From: JAKPCT01 sp029553165
GTDB taxonomy: Bacteria > Bacillota > UBA4882 > UBA8346
Assembly (NCBI GenBank): GCA_035359995.1
Contig: DAORZT010000011.1
Coordinates: 1-55,073 of the forward strand
Length of the DNA: 55,073 nucleotides
Reading direction: 5' to 3'
In this document: piece after piece, positions 8,745 through 18,070 of the stretch
How positions within the stretch are numbered: the first letter of the stretch is position 1
Layout: each line of letters opens with the position of its first letter
The notes under the pieces: model-generated
Told to the model about the DNA's origin: nothing
Seen by the model: only the letters and a program-made list of their open reading frames with translations
Databases searched by the model: none
Translations under genes and position numbers: made by a program

Positions 8745-10727
8745 TTGCTGCAAAATGTTTTTAAACTTCATTCGGATTATCAACCTCGTGGCGATCAACC
8801 CCAGGCGATCGATAAACTGGTAAGTGGAATTAAAACCGGTAAACATCATCAGGTTTTGCTTGGGGTAACGGGTTCAGGGAAGACTTTTACCATGGCTAAA
8901 GTTATTGAAGCGGTCCAAAAACCAACTTTGGTCTTGGCACATAACAAAACCCTGGCGGCACAGTTATATAGTGAGTTTAAAGAATTTTTCCCGGAAAACG
9001 CCGTCGAATATTTTGTCAGTTATTATGATTACTATCAGCCGGAAGCCTATGTCCCGCAAACTGATTTGTATATTGAGAAAGATTCGAGTATCAATGATGA
9101 GATTGACCGGCTGCGTCATGCAGCAACATCATCATTATTACAACGGAAAGATGTAATTATTGTCGCCAGCGTATCCTGCATCTATGGTCTCGGTTCACCG
9201 GAAGATTATGAAGCGTTGACGCTTTCAATTAAATCTGGTGATTTTCGGGAACGAAGTCAGATTTTAAGACGTTTAGTCGGAATCCATTATAGCAGAAACG
9301 ATCTGGGCTTTACCCGCGGAACATTTAGGGTCCGGGGTGATGTTATTGAGATCATTCCAGCCTATGGCGAGAATATTATCAGAGTAGAGCTGTTTGGGGA
9401 TGAAGTGGAGAAGATTGTTGAGGTTGACCCACTTACAGGCGAACTCATTCAAAATATGGAAGAAATTATGATCTATCCGGCAACTCACTATATTACTTCT
9501 GAGGAGAAGATGAAGCTGGCAATTGAGCAAATCGAGCAGGAGTTAGAGGAGCGATTGGCTGAGTTGCGGCTAAATGGGATGCTTTTGGAGGCTCAGAGGC
9601 TTGAGCAGAGAACCAGATTTGATTTGGAGATGATGAATGAAGTTGGTTTTTGTCAGGGAATTGAGAATTATTCAAGGTATCTGACCGGCAGGAGTCCGGG
9701 TGAAGCTCCGGCGACATTATTTGATTATTTTCCGAAGGATTTTTTAATGTTTATTGATGAGTCACATGTAACGGTTCCGCAAATAGGAGGAATGTACGCC
9801 GGTGACCGTTCGCGCAAAGAAACGTTAGTAAAATACGGGTTTCGGCTACCATCAGCCTTAGATAACCGTCCCTTGAAATTCAATGAGTTTGAAGCAAGGG
9901 TTAATGATGTAATTTATGTTTCGGCAACGCCGGGAGAATATGAGCTCCAAAAAGCAGCGCAAGTAGTGGAACAGATAATTCGGCCAACGGGCCTGGTTGA
10001 TCCGGAAATCATTGTTCGACCGGTAAAAGGTCAGGTGGATGATTTAATTGAGGAGATCCGGATTCGGACTGAACGTGACGAACGGGTTCTAGTGACAACT
10101 TTAACGAAAAAAATGGCTGAAGACTTAACCGATTACCTGCAACAGATGGCGATTAAAGTCCGTTATTTACATTCGGAGATCGATACTCTGGAACGTGTGG
10201 CGATTTTACGTGATTTGCGACTGGGCAAGTTCGATGTGCTGGTGGGGATCAATCTACTGCGGGAGGGGTTGGATCTTCCCGAGGTATCATTGGTGGCAAT
10301 CTTGGATGCCGATAAAGAAGGATTCTTAAGGTCGGAGACTTCATTGATTCAAACGATTGGCCGTGCGGCGCGAAATGTCGAAGGACGGGTTATAATGTAT
10401 GCTGATACAATCACCGATTCGATGCGGCGGGCAATTCAAGAGACTGAAAGGCGGCGGACGAAACAGTTAGAATATAATCAGATTCACGGGATCACTCCGG
10501 AGACGGTTAAGAAAGCAGTCCGTGATTTAATCCAAGTTGAACAAGCAGCTGAAGCAAGAGTGGAATATGAGGTCAAACATAATCCCAAACTTACTAAAGA
10601 AGAGATTAAAGCGAAGATTGCCGAACTGGAGTTAGAGATGCTGAAAGCAGCAGGAGAACTGGAATTTGAGCGGGCAGCCGAACTCCGTGATGAGATGCGT
10701 AATTGGGAGAAGATGTTGGCGTTATGA
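8745..10727 (+). CDS. uvrB: Excinuclease ABC subunit B
   Basis: Damage-verification helicase of nucleotide excision repair. Features: N-terminal QPRGDQPQAI, Walker A GVTGSGKT (about 40-47), the damage-strand hairpin region YYDYYQPEAYVP, DESH box, helicase C-terminal half with GINLLREGLDLPEV, and the UvrC-binding UVR domain (last ~35 residues). Start TTG 8745 gives 660 residues, the usual family length; AGAGGTG is seven bases upstream. An upstream in-frame ATG at 8697 would add a Cys-rich 16-residue tail absent from the family and would cover the SOS box. uvrA follows 35 bases downstream in the same operon. Confidence 0.95.
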   Translation: MLQNVFKLHSDYQPRGDQPQAIDKLVSGIKTGKHHQVLLGVTGSGKTFTMAKVIEAVQKPTLVLAHNKTLAAQLYSEFKEFFPENAVEYFVSYYDYYQPEAYVPQTDLYIEKDSSINDEIDRLRHAATSSLLQRKDVIIVASVSCIYGLGSPEDYEALTLSIKSGDFRERSQILRRLVGIHYSRNDLGFTRGTFRVRGDVIEIIPAYGENIIRVELFGDEVEKIVEVDPLTGELIQNMEEIMIYPATHYITSEEKMKLAIEQIEQELEERLAELRLNGMLLEAQRLEQRTRFDLEMMNEVGFCQGIENYSRYLTGRSPGEAPATLFDYFPKDFLMFIDESHVTVPQIGGMYAGDRSRKETLVKYGFRLPSALDNRPLKFNEFEARVNDVIYVSATPGEYELQKAAQVVEQIIRPTGLVDPEIIVRPVKGQVDDLIEEIRIRTERDERVLVTTLTKKMAEDLTDYLQQMAIKVRYLHSEIDTLERVAILRDLRLGKFDVLVGINLLREGLDLPEVSLVAILDADKEGFLRSETSLIQTIGRAARNVEGRVIMYADTITDSMRRAIQETERRRTKQLEYNQIHGITPETVKKAVRDLIQVEQAAEARVEYEVKHNPKLTKEEIKAKIAELELEMLKAAGELEFERAAELRDEMRNWEKMLAL

Positions 10728-10762
10728 AACTTACTGAATAGTATTTAAAGTTGGAGGATAGG

Positions 10763-13621
10763 ATGGCTCACAATCTAATACGAATTAAAGGGGCTCGCGA
10801 GCATAATTTAAAAAATGTTGATCTGGAGATTCCCAGAGATCAGTTGGTAGTCTTCACCGGACTCTCTGGTTCAGGAAAGTCGTCTTTAGCGTTTGATACA
10901 ATCTATGCTGAAGGGCAGCGGCGCTATGTTGAATCATTATCGGCTTATGCCCGTCAATTTTTGGGGCAGATGGATAAGCCCGATGTTGATTATATTGAAG
11001 GATTATCACCCGCAATTTCAATTGACCAAAAGACTACCAGTCACAATCCACGGTCAACGGTTGGGACGGTTACCGAGATTTATGACTATTTGCGACTGTT
11101 ATTTTCACGGATTGGACAACCCCATTGTCCGGACTGTAATCAGCCGATTACGCAACAGACGGTAGAGCAGATTGTTGATCAGGTGATGCAGTTGCCCGAG
11201 GGGACAAAGTTTCAGGTGCTTGCTCCCGTGGTCAGACGCCGTAAAGGCGAATATGATAAGTTATTTGAGGATTTAAGGCGTGATGGATTTGTCCGGGTAA
11301 GAGTTAACGGGGAGATCAGGGATTTATCGGAAACGATAACCTTAGAAAGATATAAACAACATACCATCGAGGTTGTTGTCGACCGGTTGATTTTAAAACC
11401 CGGGATTGAGCAACGTCTGGCAGATTCGCTGGAGATCGCTTTAAAACTGGCAAAAGGTTTAGTGACAATCGTTACTAACGACGGAACAGAATCAGTTTAT
11501 AGCGAGAAATTTGCTTGTCCCGATTGTGGATTTAGCTTTGAAGAGTTAGCACCCCGGATGTTTTCGTTCAACAGTCCTTTTGGAGCCTGTCCTGATTGTT
11601 CGGGATTGGGGTTTAAAATGGAGATTGATCCGGAGTTGATAATTGATAAAGAAAAATCGTTAAATCAAGGTGCGGTCAAGTTTTGGAGTTCGGACCAGGA
11701 TTCCTGGTCATTGCAGTATTTATTGGCAGTAGCGAAACATTTTAAACTAGACCCGGATCAGCCGCTGAAGAACGCAACCAAGGAGCAATTGGATGTTTTG
11801 CTATTTGGTTCTAAAGGTGAAAAAATCGAAATCATTTACCAAAGTCACAATCGGGAACTTAAACATTTTGCTGTCTTTGAAGGTGTTGCCCGAAATCTGG
11901 AACGAAGATTCCATGAAACCAACTCGGAGTTTATCAGACGCGAAATCCAGCGTTTTATGACCGTAAATCCTTGCGAGAGTTGTAAAGGAACCCGCCTGAA
12001 GAAAGAGAGTTTATCAGTGTATATTAATGGTTTGAATATCAGCCAGGTTACGCAACTTTCAGTCTTGGATGCTAAGGAATTTTTTAATCACCTTAAACTT
12101 ACTGAACGGGAACAGATCATTGCCAAACAGGTTTTAAAAGAGATCAATGCCCGTTTGGGCTTTTTATTAGATGTCGGTCTCGACTATCTGACCCTTGATC
12201 GCACTGCCGGTACCTTGTCAGGCGGTGAAGCGCAACGAATCCGATTGGCAACTCAAATCGGTTCATCATTAGTCGGGGTATTGTATATATTGGATGAACC
12301 CAGTATTGGATTGCACCAGCGTGATAATGAACGCTTGCTGAATACCCTCAAGGGATTACGGGATTTAGGTAATACTGTAATTGTTGTTGAACACGATGAA
12401 GAGATGATCCGCGAAGCAGATTTTATCGTTGATATCGGCCCTGGAGCCGGTGTTCACGGGGGCGAAATTGTGGCTGCCGGAGATTTAGCGACGATTATGG
12501 CTGAACCCAACTCCATAACCGGACGGTATTTGTCCGGAAAAAGCTTTATTCCGGTACCGGACAAGCGACGGAAACCAAATGGTAAGTCCATCGAGATAAT
12601 CGGAGCTAAAGAGCATAATCTTAAAAAGATTAACGTCAAAATACCGCTTGGGGTTTTAACTTGTGTGACGGGAGTCTCCGGGTCGGGTAAAAGTACATTG
12701 ATCAATGAAATTTTGTATCCGGTTGCTGCAACAAAGTTAAACAAAGCAACGACGTTGAAAGCCGGCGCCCATGAAAAGATTGTTGGTTTAGAACATCTTG
12801 ACAAGATAATTGATATTGATCAGGCGCCGATTGGAAGGACGCCGCGTTCCAATCCGGCAACTTATACCGGGGTCTTTGATCCGATCTGGCAACTGTTTGC
12901 CGAGACACCGGAAGCTAAGATGCGGGGATACACTGCCAGCCGATTTTCGTTTAATGTCAAAGGAGGACGTTGTGAGGCATGCAGCGGTGATGGGATCATC
13001 AAAATTGAAATGCATTTCTTGCCGGATGTCTATGTGCCGTGTGAAGTATGCAAAGGAAAACGTTACAATCGGGAAACTTTAGAAGTAAAATATAAAGGAA
13101 AGACCATCGCTGAAGTGTTAGAGATGACGGTTGAGGAAGCGCTAAATTTCTTTCATAGTATTCCCAAGATCAAACGGAAGTTACAAGCGCTGCATGATGT
13201 AGGGCTGGATTATATTAAATTGGGACAACCGGCGACAACTCTATCCGGTGGTGAAGCTCAACGGGTAAAATTAGCAACCGAACTGGCCCGCAAATCAACC
13301 GGAAAAACACTGTATATATTGGATGAACCAACTACGGGGCTGCATTTTGCTGATACTCATAAATTACTGGAGATGTTACAACGCTTGGTTGACGGTGGTG
13401 ATACCGTCCTGGTAATTGAGCATAATTTGGATATAATTAAAGCAGCTGATTATTTGATTGACCTAGGTCCCGAGGGTGGGATCCGCGGTGGCGAAGTGGT
13501 AATCAGTGGTACACCTGAGGAGGTTGCTGCTTGTCCAAACTCACATACCGGAAGATTTTTAGCTCCATTACTCAAAGCGAAAGTCTCCAAAACTAAAAAG
13601 TGTGAACAAGCATTGGTTTAA
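10763..13621 (+). CDS. uvrA: Excinuclease ABC subunit A
   Basis: Damage-recognition ATPase of nucleotide excision repair, with two ABC modules. Walker A motifs are GLSGSGKSS near the N-terminus and GVSGSGKST mid-protein; both LSGGEAQR signatures are present. Zinc-binding cysteines appear as CPDCGF...CPDCSG and, in the C-half, CEACSG...CEVCKG. The length, 952 residues, is typical. ATG 10763 is chosen because TTGGAGGA lies just upstream; an in-frame TTG 12 bases earlier overlaps that site. Confidence 0.97.
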   Translation: MAHNLIRIKGAREHNLKNVDLEIPRDQLVVFTGLSGSGKSSLAFDTIYAEGQRRYVESLSAYARQFLGQMDKPDVDYIEGLSPAISIDQKTTSHNPRSTVGTVTEIYDYLRLLFSRIGQPHCPDCNQPITQQTVEQIVDQVMQLPEGTKFQVLAPVVRRRKGEYDKLFEDLRRDGFVRVRVNGEIRDLSETITLERYKQHTIEVVVDRLILKPGIEQRLADSLEIALKLAKGLVTIVTNDGTESVYSEKFACPDCGFSFEELAPRMFSFNSPFGACPDCSGLGFKMEIDPELIIDKEKSLNQGAVKFWSSDQDSWSLQYLLAVAKHFKLDPDQPLKNATKEQLDVLLFGSKGEKIEIIYQSHNRELKHFAVFEGVARNLERRFHETNSEFIRREIQRFMTVNPCESCKGTRLKKESLSVYINGLNISQVTQLSVLDAKEFFNHLKLTEREQIIAKQVLKEINARLGFLLDVGLDYLTLDRTAGTLSGGEAQRIRLATQIGSSLVGVLYILDEPSIGLHQRDNERLLNTLKGLRDLGNTVIVVEHDEEMIREADFIVDIGPGAGVHGGEIVAAGDLATIMAEPNSITGRYLSGKSFIPVPDKRRKPNGKSIEIIGAKEHNLKKINVKIPLGVLTCVTGVSGSGKSTLINEILYPVAATKLNKATTLKAGAHEKIVGLEHLDKIIDIDQAPIGRTPRSNPATYTGVFDPIWQLFAETPEAKMRGYTASRFSFNVKGGRCEACSGDGIIKIEMHFLPDVYVPCEVCKGKRYNRETLEVKYKGKTIAEVLEMTVEEALNFFHSIPKIKRKLQALHDVGLDYIKLGQPATTLSGGEAQRVKLATELARKSTGKTLYILDEPTTGLHFADTHKLLEMLQRLVDGGDTVLVIEHNLDIIKAADYLIDLGPEGGIRGGEVVISGTPEEVAACPNSHTGRFLAPLLKAKVSKTKKCEQALV

Positions 13622-13628
13622 AAATAAA

Positions 13629-13668
13629 AACCCCATAATCTGTCTGGTAATAAACAGATTATGGGGTT
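13629..13668. terminator. Bidirectional terminator between uvrA and the diguanylate cyclase
   Basis: A 15-bp perfect stem, AACCCCATAATCTGT (13629-13643) with ACAGATTATGGGGTT (13654-13668), with A-rich and T-rich flanks. It sits between two convergent genes and can serve both. Confidence 0.9.
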
Positions 13669-13672
13669 ATTT

Positions 13673-14851
13673 TTATTCAAATAAGGATTGCTGTTGCAGG
13701 TTATTTAAGAGTGGTTTCTTCTTCTTATTGTAATTCTTCTTTTTGAGTTTATCACTATACATGTTGCTATCAGCTAACTTAACCAGTTCTTCGGCGCTAA
13801 TATTGCTGGATTGGACATATTCGGAACAACCGTAACTGAAATCAATATTACATTCGGAGTTCAACTTTTCGCGAATTCGGTTGATTATTGCTTCCACGTT
13901 AGCGATATGGCAGTCAGGGAAGATTATTAAAAACTCATCGCCACCGATTCGACAGATATAGTCAGTTACCCGGACGTTGTCTTTTAAATAGTTGGCGACC
14001 TTAATTAACATTGAGTCACCTTCGGAGTGTCCTAAAGAGTCGTTTACTTGTTTTAATTTATCGACATCAATAAAACAGATGGTGAGGGGTGCTCCGGTGG
14101 TTAACGTATGGTCCATCTGCTTTTTCAAGATTGAAAATGCAACCCGGCGGTTGAACAGTTTGGTTAATTCGTCACGGTGTAAATAATTATAGAATTTTTC
14201 CTCGGCATTTTTACGTTCCTTAATCTCCAAAGCCAATTTATTCTTTGCCGATTCAAATAATTTTCGGATTACAAAGTTATGATAAGCATATTTCTCCTGC
14301 TGGATTGCGAAGACGACTGTCACCAACTGAACCATGATCGGACTTATGAAAAAAGAGAGTTCAATCGGGTTTAAGCCTCTCTTAATCAGTACAATTAGAC
14401 AAGTAATCATGATGGTCGGAATGATCATATGTGGGAGGTATTTTCGCGCTCCTGCAGAAGCTAAGTAAATGAGAAAAGTAATTGCCACCAATCCGCCGGT
14501 TAAAGCAGCAACAGTAGAATAATTGGATGCGGACAGATAGTAATAGCTAGTAAAAAAGATACTTAATTTCATTAAAAAGGCGCCAATTAAGGTGATTGTA
14601 TGGAATGGAATGATTAATGTGACGTTTTTGGGGAAATAGGTTTTTGATAATACCAGGAATACAATTGCCGGAATAAAGAAGAATAAACTACATTGAAAAA
14701 AGGTTTTGGAGTGAAATGATAGAAACTGGAGAAACGATATTACTGCTAAAACTGAACAACCAACTGTCGCAAAGATCTTGCCTGTTCTTAAGGTTACGGA
14801 GGTTAAATTGTTAAGATATTCACTTTCCATATCAAATCTTTGATAATCCAT
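13673..14851 (-). CDS. Membrane-bound diguanylate cyclase (GGDEF)
   Basis: Synthesises cyclic di-GMP from two GTP. The N-terminal ~200 residues form several hydrophobic helices (an uncharacterised membrane sensor module), followed by a short linker and a GGDEF domain with an intact GGDEF signature. An RVTD sequence (RxxD) five residues before it is a product-inhibition I-site. Start ATG 14851 is favoured by GGTGATC six bases upstream; an in-frame TTG at 14866 would add five residues. It lies convergent to uvrA and divergent from uvrC. The pilus operon 27 kb away is a plausible downstream target (inference). Confidence 0.9.
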   Translation of the reverse strand: MDYQRFDMESEYLNNLTSVTLRTGKIFATVGCSVLAVISFLQFLSFHSKTFFQCSLFFFIPAIVFLVLSKTYFPKNVTLIIPFHTITLIGAFLMKLSIFFTSYYYLSASNYSTVAALTGGLVAITFLIYLASAGARKYLPHMIIPTIMITCLIVLIKRGLNPIELSFFISPIMVQLVTVVFAIQQEKYAYHNFVIRKLFESAKNKLALEIKERKNAEEKFYNYLHRDELTKLFNRRVAFSILKKQMDHTLTTGAPLTICFIDVDKLKQVNDSLGHSEGDSMLIKVANYLKDNVRVTDYICRIGGDEFLIIFPDCHIANVEAIINRIREKLNSECNIDFSYGCSEYVQSSNISAEELVKLADSNMYSDKLKKKNYNKKKKPLLNNLQQQSLFE

Positions 14852-14959
14852 TAAACTGATCACCAATCCTTGGTAAATAATTTTATTTTACTGAAAATAA
14901 TTATTTGATATTTTATCGGTAAATTTTAGAAATACTTTAGTAACAATCTTGTTACGGGC

Positions 14960-14988
14960 TTGACGATGATAGCTGATATTTGTGCAAT
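14960..14988 (+). promoter_or_regulatory. Possible uvrC promoter
   Basis: TTGACG, 17 bases, TGCAAT. The -10 box is weak, but the spacing is ideal and it lies about 55 bases upstream of the uvrC ATG. Confidence 0.4.
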
Positions 14989-15000
14989 GATGATGTAAAA

Positions 15001-15015
15001 TGATAATCATTAGCA
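15001..15015. promoter_or_regulatory. Fur/PerR-type box upstream of uvrC
   Basis: TGATAATCATTAGCA matches the 7-1-7 Fur consensus TGATAATNATTATCA at 14 of 15 positions. It lies just downstream of the putative -10 box, where bound repressor would block initiation. A partly overlapping inverted repeat (TGATAATCATT with AATGATTATTA) could instead form a hairpin in the leader. Confidence 0.4.
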
Positions 15016-15042
15016 GGTGAATGATTATTAATGGAGGTTACG

Positions 15043-16875
15043 ATGGTTACTGCCGAAGATTTAAAACAGTTGCCGGATAAACCTGGGGTTTATCTGATGT
15101 TTGACAGCAACGATAATATAATCTATATTGGTAAAGCCATTTCTTTAAAAAATAGGGTGCGCTCTTATTTTCAGGCTTCGCGGAATCTAAGTTTGCGGAT
15201 TCAGTCGATGGTCAAACAGGTCGACCGGATTGAATATATTATTACCAATAATGAAGTTGAAGCTTTGGTTTTAGAGTGTAACCTGATCAAAGAGAAGCAC
15301 CCCAAGTATAATATAAGATTGCGTGATGATAAGCAATATCCATGGGTAAAAGTGACTTTGAATGAAAGCTATCCCCAGGTTTATATCACACGGCGTGTTA
15401 AACAGGATGGCAGCAAATATTATGGTCCGTATACGAATGTTGCCGCAATTAGGGATACCATGAAATTATTGCGTCAAATCTTTCCGTTGCGTTCCTGCCG
15501 TTATGATTTAGACGAACAGACTATAGCCAGACCTTGTTTGAATTACCAGATTAAACGATGCTTAGCTCCATGTAATCGTCTGGTCAGTAAGGAGAGCTAT
15601 CGCGAGATCATCAATCAAGTCTGTTTATTTTTGGAAGGACGGCAGATGGAGCTGGCCGAAGAGCTAAATCGGCAGATGCAACAAGCTGCTTTGGAGCTCC
15701 AGTACGAAAAAGCAGCAGTTTTTCGTGACCGGCTTCGGGATATTAAGAAGATTATGGAGAAACAGAAAGTAATCACGGATGTCCCGATTGATTTGGATGT
15801 TTTTGGGATTAGCCAGGACCATCAAGGTTCGATGATTCAGGTTTTCCAGGTACGAGACGGAAAACTGGTTGGCAGGGAGTATTTCTTGCTCAATGAAGGG
15901 TTGGAAACCGAGCCAATGGAGATTATCGAAGAGTTTCTGACTCAATATTACGATAAATCAGGCTTTATTCCAAAAGAGATCATCATTCCCTGCAATTTAG
16001 AGAGTCAGGTGGCGATTGAAACGTTGCTCACTTCATTGCGTGGCTCTAAAGTCAGGGTGAGATTGCCTCATAAAGGAGAGAAAGCCCAACTGCTAAGGAT
16101 GGCTAACGAAAATGCTGCTAATCTCTTGCAACAGGAACGGGCGAAAGAAAAACAGGAAGAAAGCTATGTCGCACAAACTTTGGAAGAATTACAGCGTAGA
16201 TTAGAATTACCGAAGTTACCACAGCGAATTGAAGGGTTTGATATATCAAACATTCAAGGGCGGGATGCGGTAGCATCGATGGTGGTATTTGAGTCGGGGG
16301 TTCCCAAGGGTAGTGATTACCGGCGCTTTAAAATCAGGACGATTGAAGGCCCGAATGATTTTGCAATGATGCAGGAAGCGTTGCGCCGCAGGTTTTTAAA
16401 AGGTTTGGAGGAGCGGCAAACACTGCAGACAGAGAACGGTAAATTTGCGAAATTTCCCGACCTGTTACTGATCGATGGTGGTAAAGGGCAACTCTCGGCA
16501 GCTGTCGCTGTTTTGGAAGAGTTGAATCTGCGTCATATTCCGATCATCGGCTTGGCTAAACAGGAGGAGGAGATCTTCAAACCGGATCAGGAAGACCCGA
16601 TTATCCTGTCACGCCGTTCCGATGCGTTGCGTTTGTTACAGAGGGTGCGGGATGAAGCCCATCGTTTTGCGATCACCTATCACAAATCGTTACGTTCAAA
16701 GCGGACGTTGACTTCAAAACTGGATGAGATCCCCGGAGTGGGACCGAAGAAGAAACAAGCCTTGATGAAACGATTTGGTTCGGTGAAACGGATTCGCGAA
16801 GCGACGGTGGAAGAACTGATGCAGGTTCCCGGGATTAACCAACAGTTGGCGGAGATGATTAAAGAGTTGATTTAG
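15043..16875 (+). CDS. uvrC: Excinuclease ABC subunit C
   Basis: Dual-incision nuclease of nucleotide excision repair. Order: GIY-YIG nuclease (GVYLMF, IIYIGKA; first ~90 residues), a UVR motif (about 200-235), the RNase H-like 5' nuclease domain (FDISNIQGRDAVASM, LLIDGGKGQ) and C-terminal helix-hairpin-helix repeats (IPGVGPKKKQALMKRFG). The 610-residue length is normal. ATG 15043 is chosen for GGAGGT upstream rather than an in-frame ATG at 15031. It is separated from uvrBA by the cyclase gene and has its own upstream region. Confidence 0.96.
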   Translation: MVTAEDLKQLPDKPGVYLMFDSNDNIIYIGKAISLKNRVRSYFQASRNLSLRIQSMVKQVDRIEYIITNNEVEALVLECNLIKEKHPKYNIRLRDDKQYPWVKVTLNESYPQVYITRRVKQDGSKYYGPYTNVAAIRDTMKLLRQIFPLRSCRYDLDEQTIARPCLNYQIKRCLAPCNRLVSKESYREIINQVCLFLEGRQMELAEELNRQMQQAALELQYEKAAVFRDRLRDIKKIMEKQKVITDVPIDLDVFGISQDHQGSMIQVFQVRDGKLVGREYFLLNEGLETEPMEIIEEFLTQYYDKSGFIPKEIIIPCNLESQVAIETLLTSLRGSKVRVRLPHKGEKAQLLRMANENAANLLQQERAKEKQEESYVAQTLEELQRRLELPKLPQRIEGFDISNIQGRDAVASMVVFESGVPKGSDYRRFKIRTIEGPNDFAMMQEALRRRFLKGLEERQTLQTENGKFAKFPDLLLIDGGKGQLSAAVAVLEELNLRHIPIIGLAKQEEEIFKPDQEDPIILSRRSDALRLLQRVRDEAHRFAITYHKSLRSKRTLTSKLDEIPGVGPKKKQALMKRFGSVKRIREATVEELMQVPGINQQLAEMIKELI

Positions 16876-17140
16876 GGTCGTTTTTTGAAGAGGGAATTTT
16901 TATATTTTACTTGGAAGTATGGAGAAAGAAATAGCTCAGATAATACGGTTCTTTTCGTGGAGAGAAGAAAAAACTATATTAATCAAAAAGGGTTGACGTT
17001 AAGTTGACCTTTTTTGTTGTATAAGATTGGATTAATTGGAAATTAAATAAATTTTAACAAAAATGTAGTATTTGACAGAGGAAAACATTTTATGGTAGAG
17101 AAATTGGAAATAATTACGCATTATAGGAGAATCTCATAAA

Positions 17141-17329
17141 ATGAGGGCCTTAATACGAAAAGAATATTTACGCTGGTTTCTGTTTTTTATGACTTTATTG
17201 TTATTAAGTGAACAGTTAGGGTTATACTATTCTATTCTTAACAGAATAGCAGGCTTGTTTTGCTTAATAATGTATTGTTTTCGGTACAATAAAAACCGAG
17301 CGGAGCGGAACTTAAAAATCCCTGCATAA
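17141..17329 (+). CDS. Possible small membrane protein, 62 aa
   Basis: ATG 17141 is preceded by AGGAGA. The product has a basic start (MRALIRKEYLR), a hydrophobic stretch of about 12-45 and a basic tail. No family recognised. It sits at the left edge of a decayed region, so it could be a chance frame or the remnant of something longer. The preceding gap (16876-17140) shows a weak AAAAAGG/CCTTTTT stem (16985-17014) that may terminate uvrC. Confidence 0.35.
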   Translation: MRALIRKEYLRWFLFFMTLLLLSEQLGLYYSILNRIAGLFCLIMYCFRYNKNRAERNLKIPA

Positions 17330-17407
17330 AATGGAAACTCCATTGCGAGCACCCCTAAAAAATAATACCCTTTAAGTTGTCCACACTTGAAGGGGGTAAT
17401 TGAAAGG

Positions 17408-17790
17408 ATGCTAACAATGGAGCAAGTATATCGTATCAGAAACATGAAGAAATTTGAAGGTAAGAGTTTAAGAAAAATATCAAAAATAACCGGACATGAC
17501 TTTGAGACTGTCAAGAAATATGTCGAGAAAGAAGACTTTAACCTGATGATTCGTCCAAAACAAAGGCGGAAAGGCAAAAGGGTTCTGTAGAAAACAAGGT
17601 TGGCTATCATCGCCGGAATATGCTTGTACCAATTCCGGAATTTAAGGATTTGAGGGAATACAACAAGGAACTCTTCTAAAATGTGACCAGGATATGAATA
17701 GGATGCATTACAAGGGGTATGGAAAATTAAGTTCCGCACTGCTCGAATTTATACTTGCCAAAAAATGAATTATTTCCATTAGGGCAACGA
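17408..17790 (+). pseudogene. Decayed IS21-family transposase istA
   Basis: The first 60 residues (MLTMEQVYRIRNMKKFEGKS, then LRKISKITGHDFETVKKYV) match the N-terminal HTH of IS21 IstA. A stop at 17588 follows, and the next frame continues as KGSVENKVGYHRRN...VPIPEFKDLREYNKEL, the post-catalytic part of IstA. So the central DDE domain has been deleted with a frame change. A further frameshift leads to LLKCDQDMNRMHYKG, and another to LPKNELF. No istB follows. A higher-GC stretch to 17912 is unidentified. Identification is by remembered family sequence pattern, not a search. Confidence 0.75.
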
Positions 17791-18070
17791 CCCTGTATAG
17801 GAGCATGACTGACATCCACCTTCCGGGTAGGCAGAACGAAGGAATTAAGGGCATAGACCCAGTGAGACATGGGAGGGTTGCCGCTGGAAGACAAGTGGAT
17901 TCTAATGGCCAAAATAGTTTTAATTATTAAGATTTATTAGAGTTAAGCTTGTCGATCCAGATAAATGCATATTCGGGCATTTTACCCTTTTGGCTTGTTT
18001 TGGACAATGTGAAAATCTAAGATTAAGTGAGATATTTAAAGAAAAACAAAGATTATTGAGGGAGGTTTCT

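Noticed and set aside
17023..17050. GATTAATTGGAAA shared with the duplicated leader near 40795
   Set aside because: A 13-base match in very AT-rich sequence without the surrounding promoter spacing or terminator; likely chance.
17227..17739. A 170-codon minus-strand open frame across the IS21 remnant
   Set aside because: The plus strand reads clear IstA segments; the minus product is Phe/Ser/Cys-rich noise.
17727..17912. Minus-strand 61-codon frame reading HLSSSGNPPMSHWVYALNSF
   Set aside because: Protein-like and higher in GC, but without a recognisable family, ribosome site or partner; left as an unexplained tail of the IS scar.
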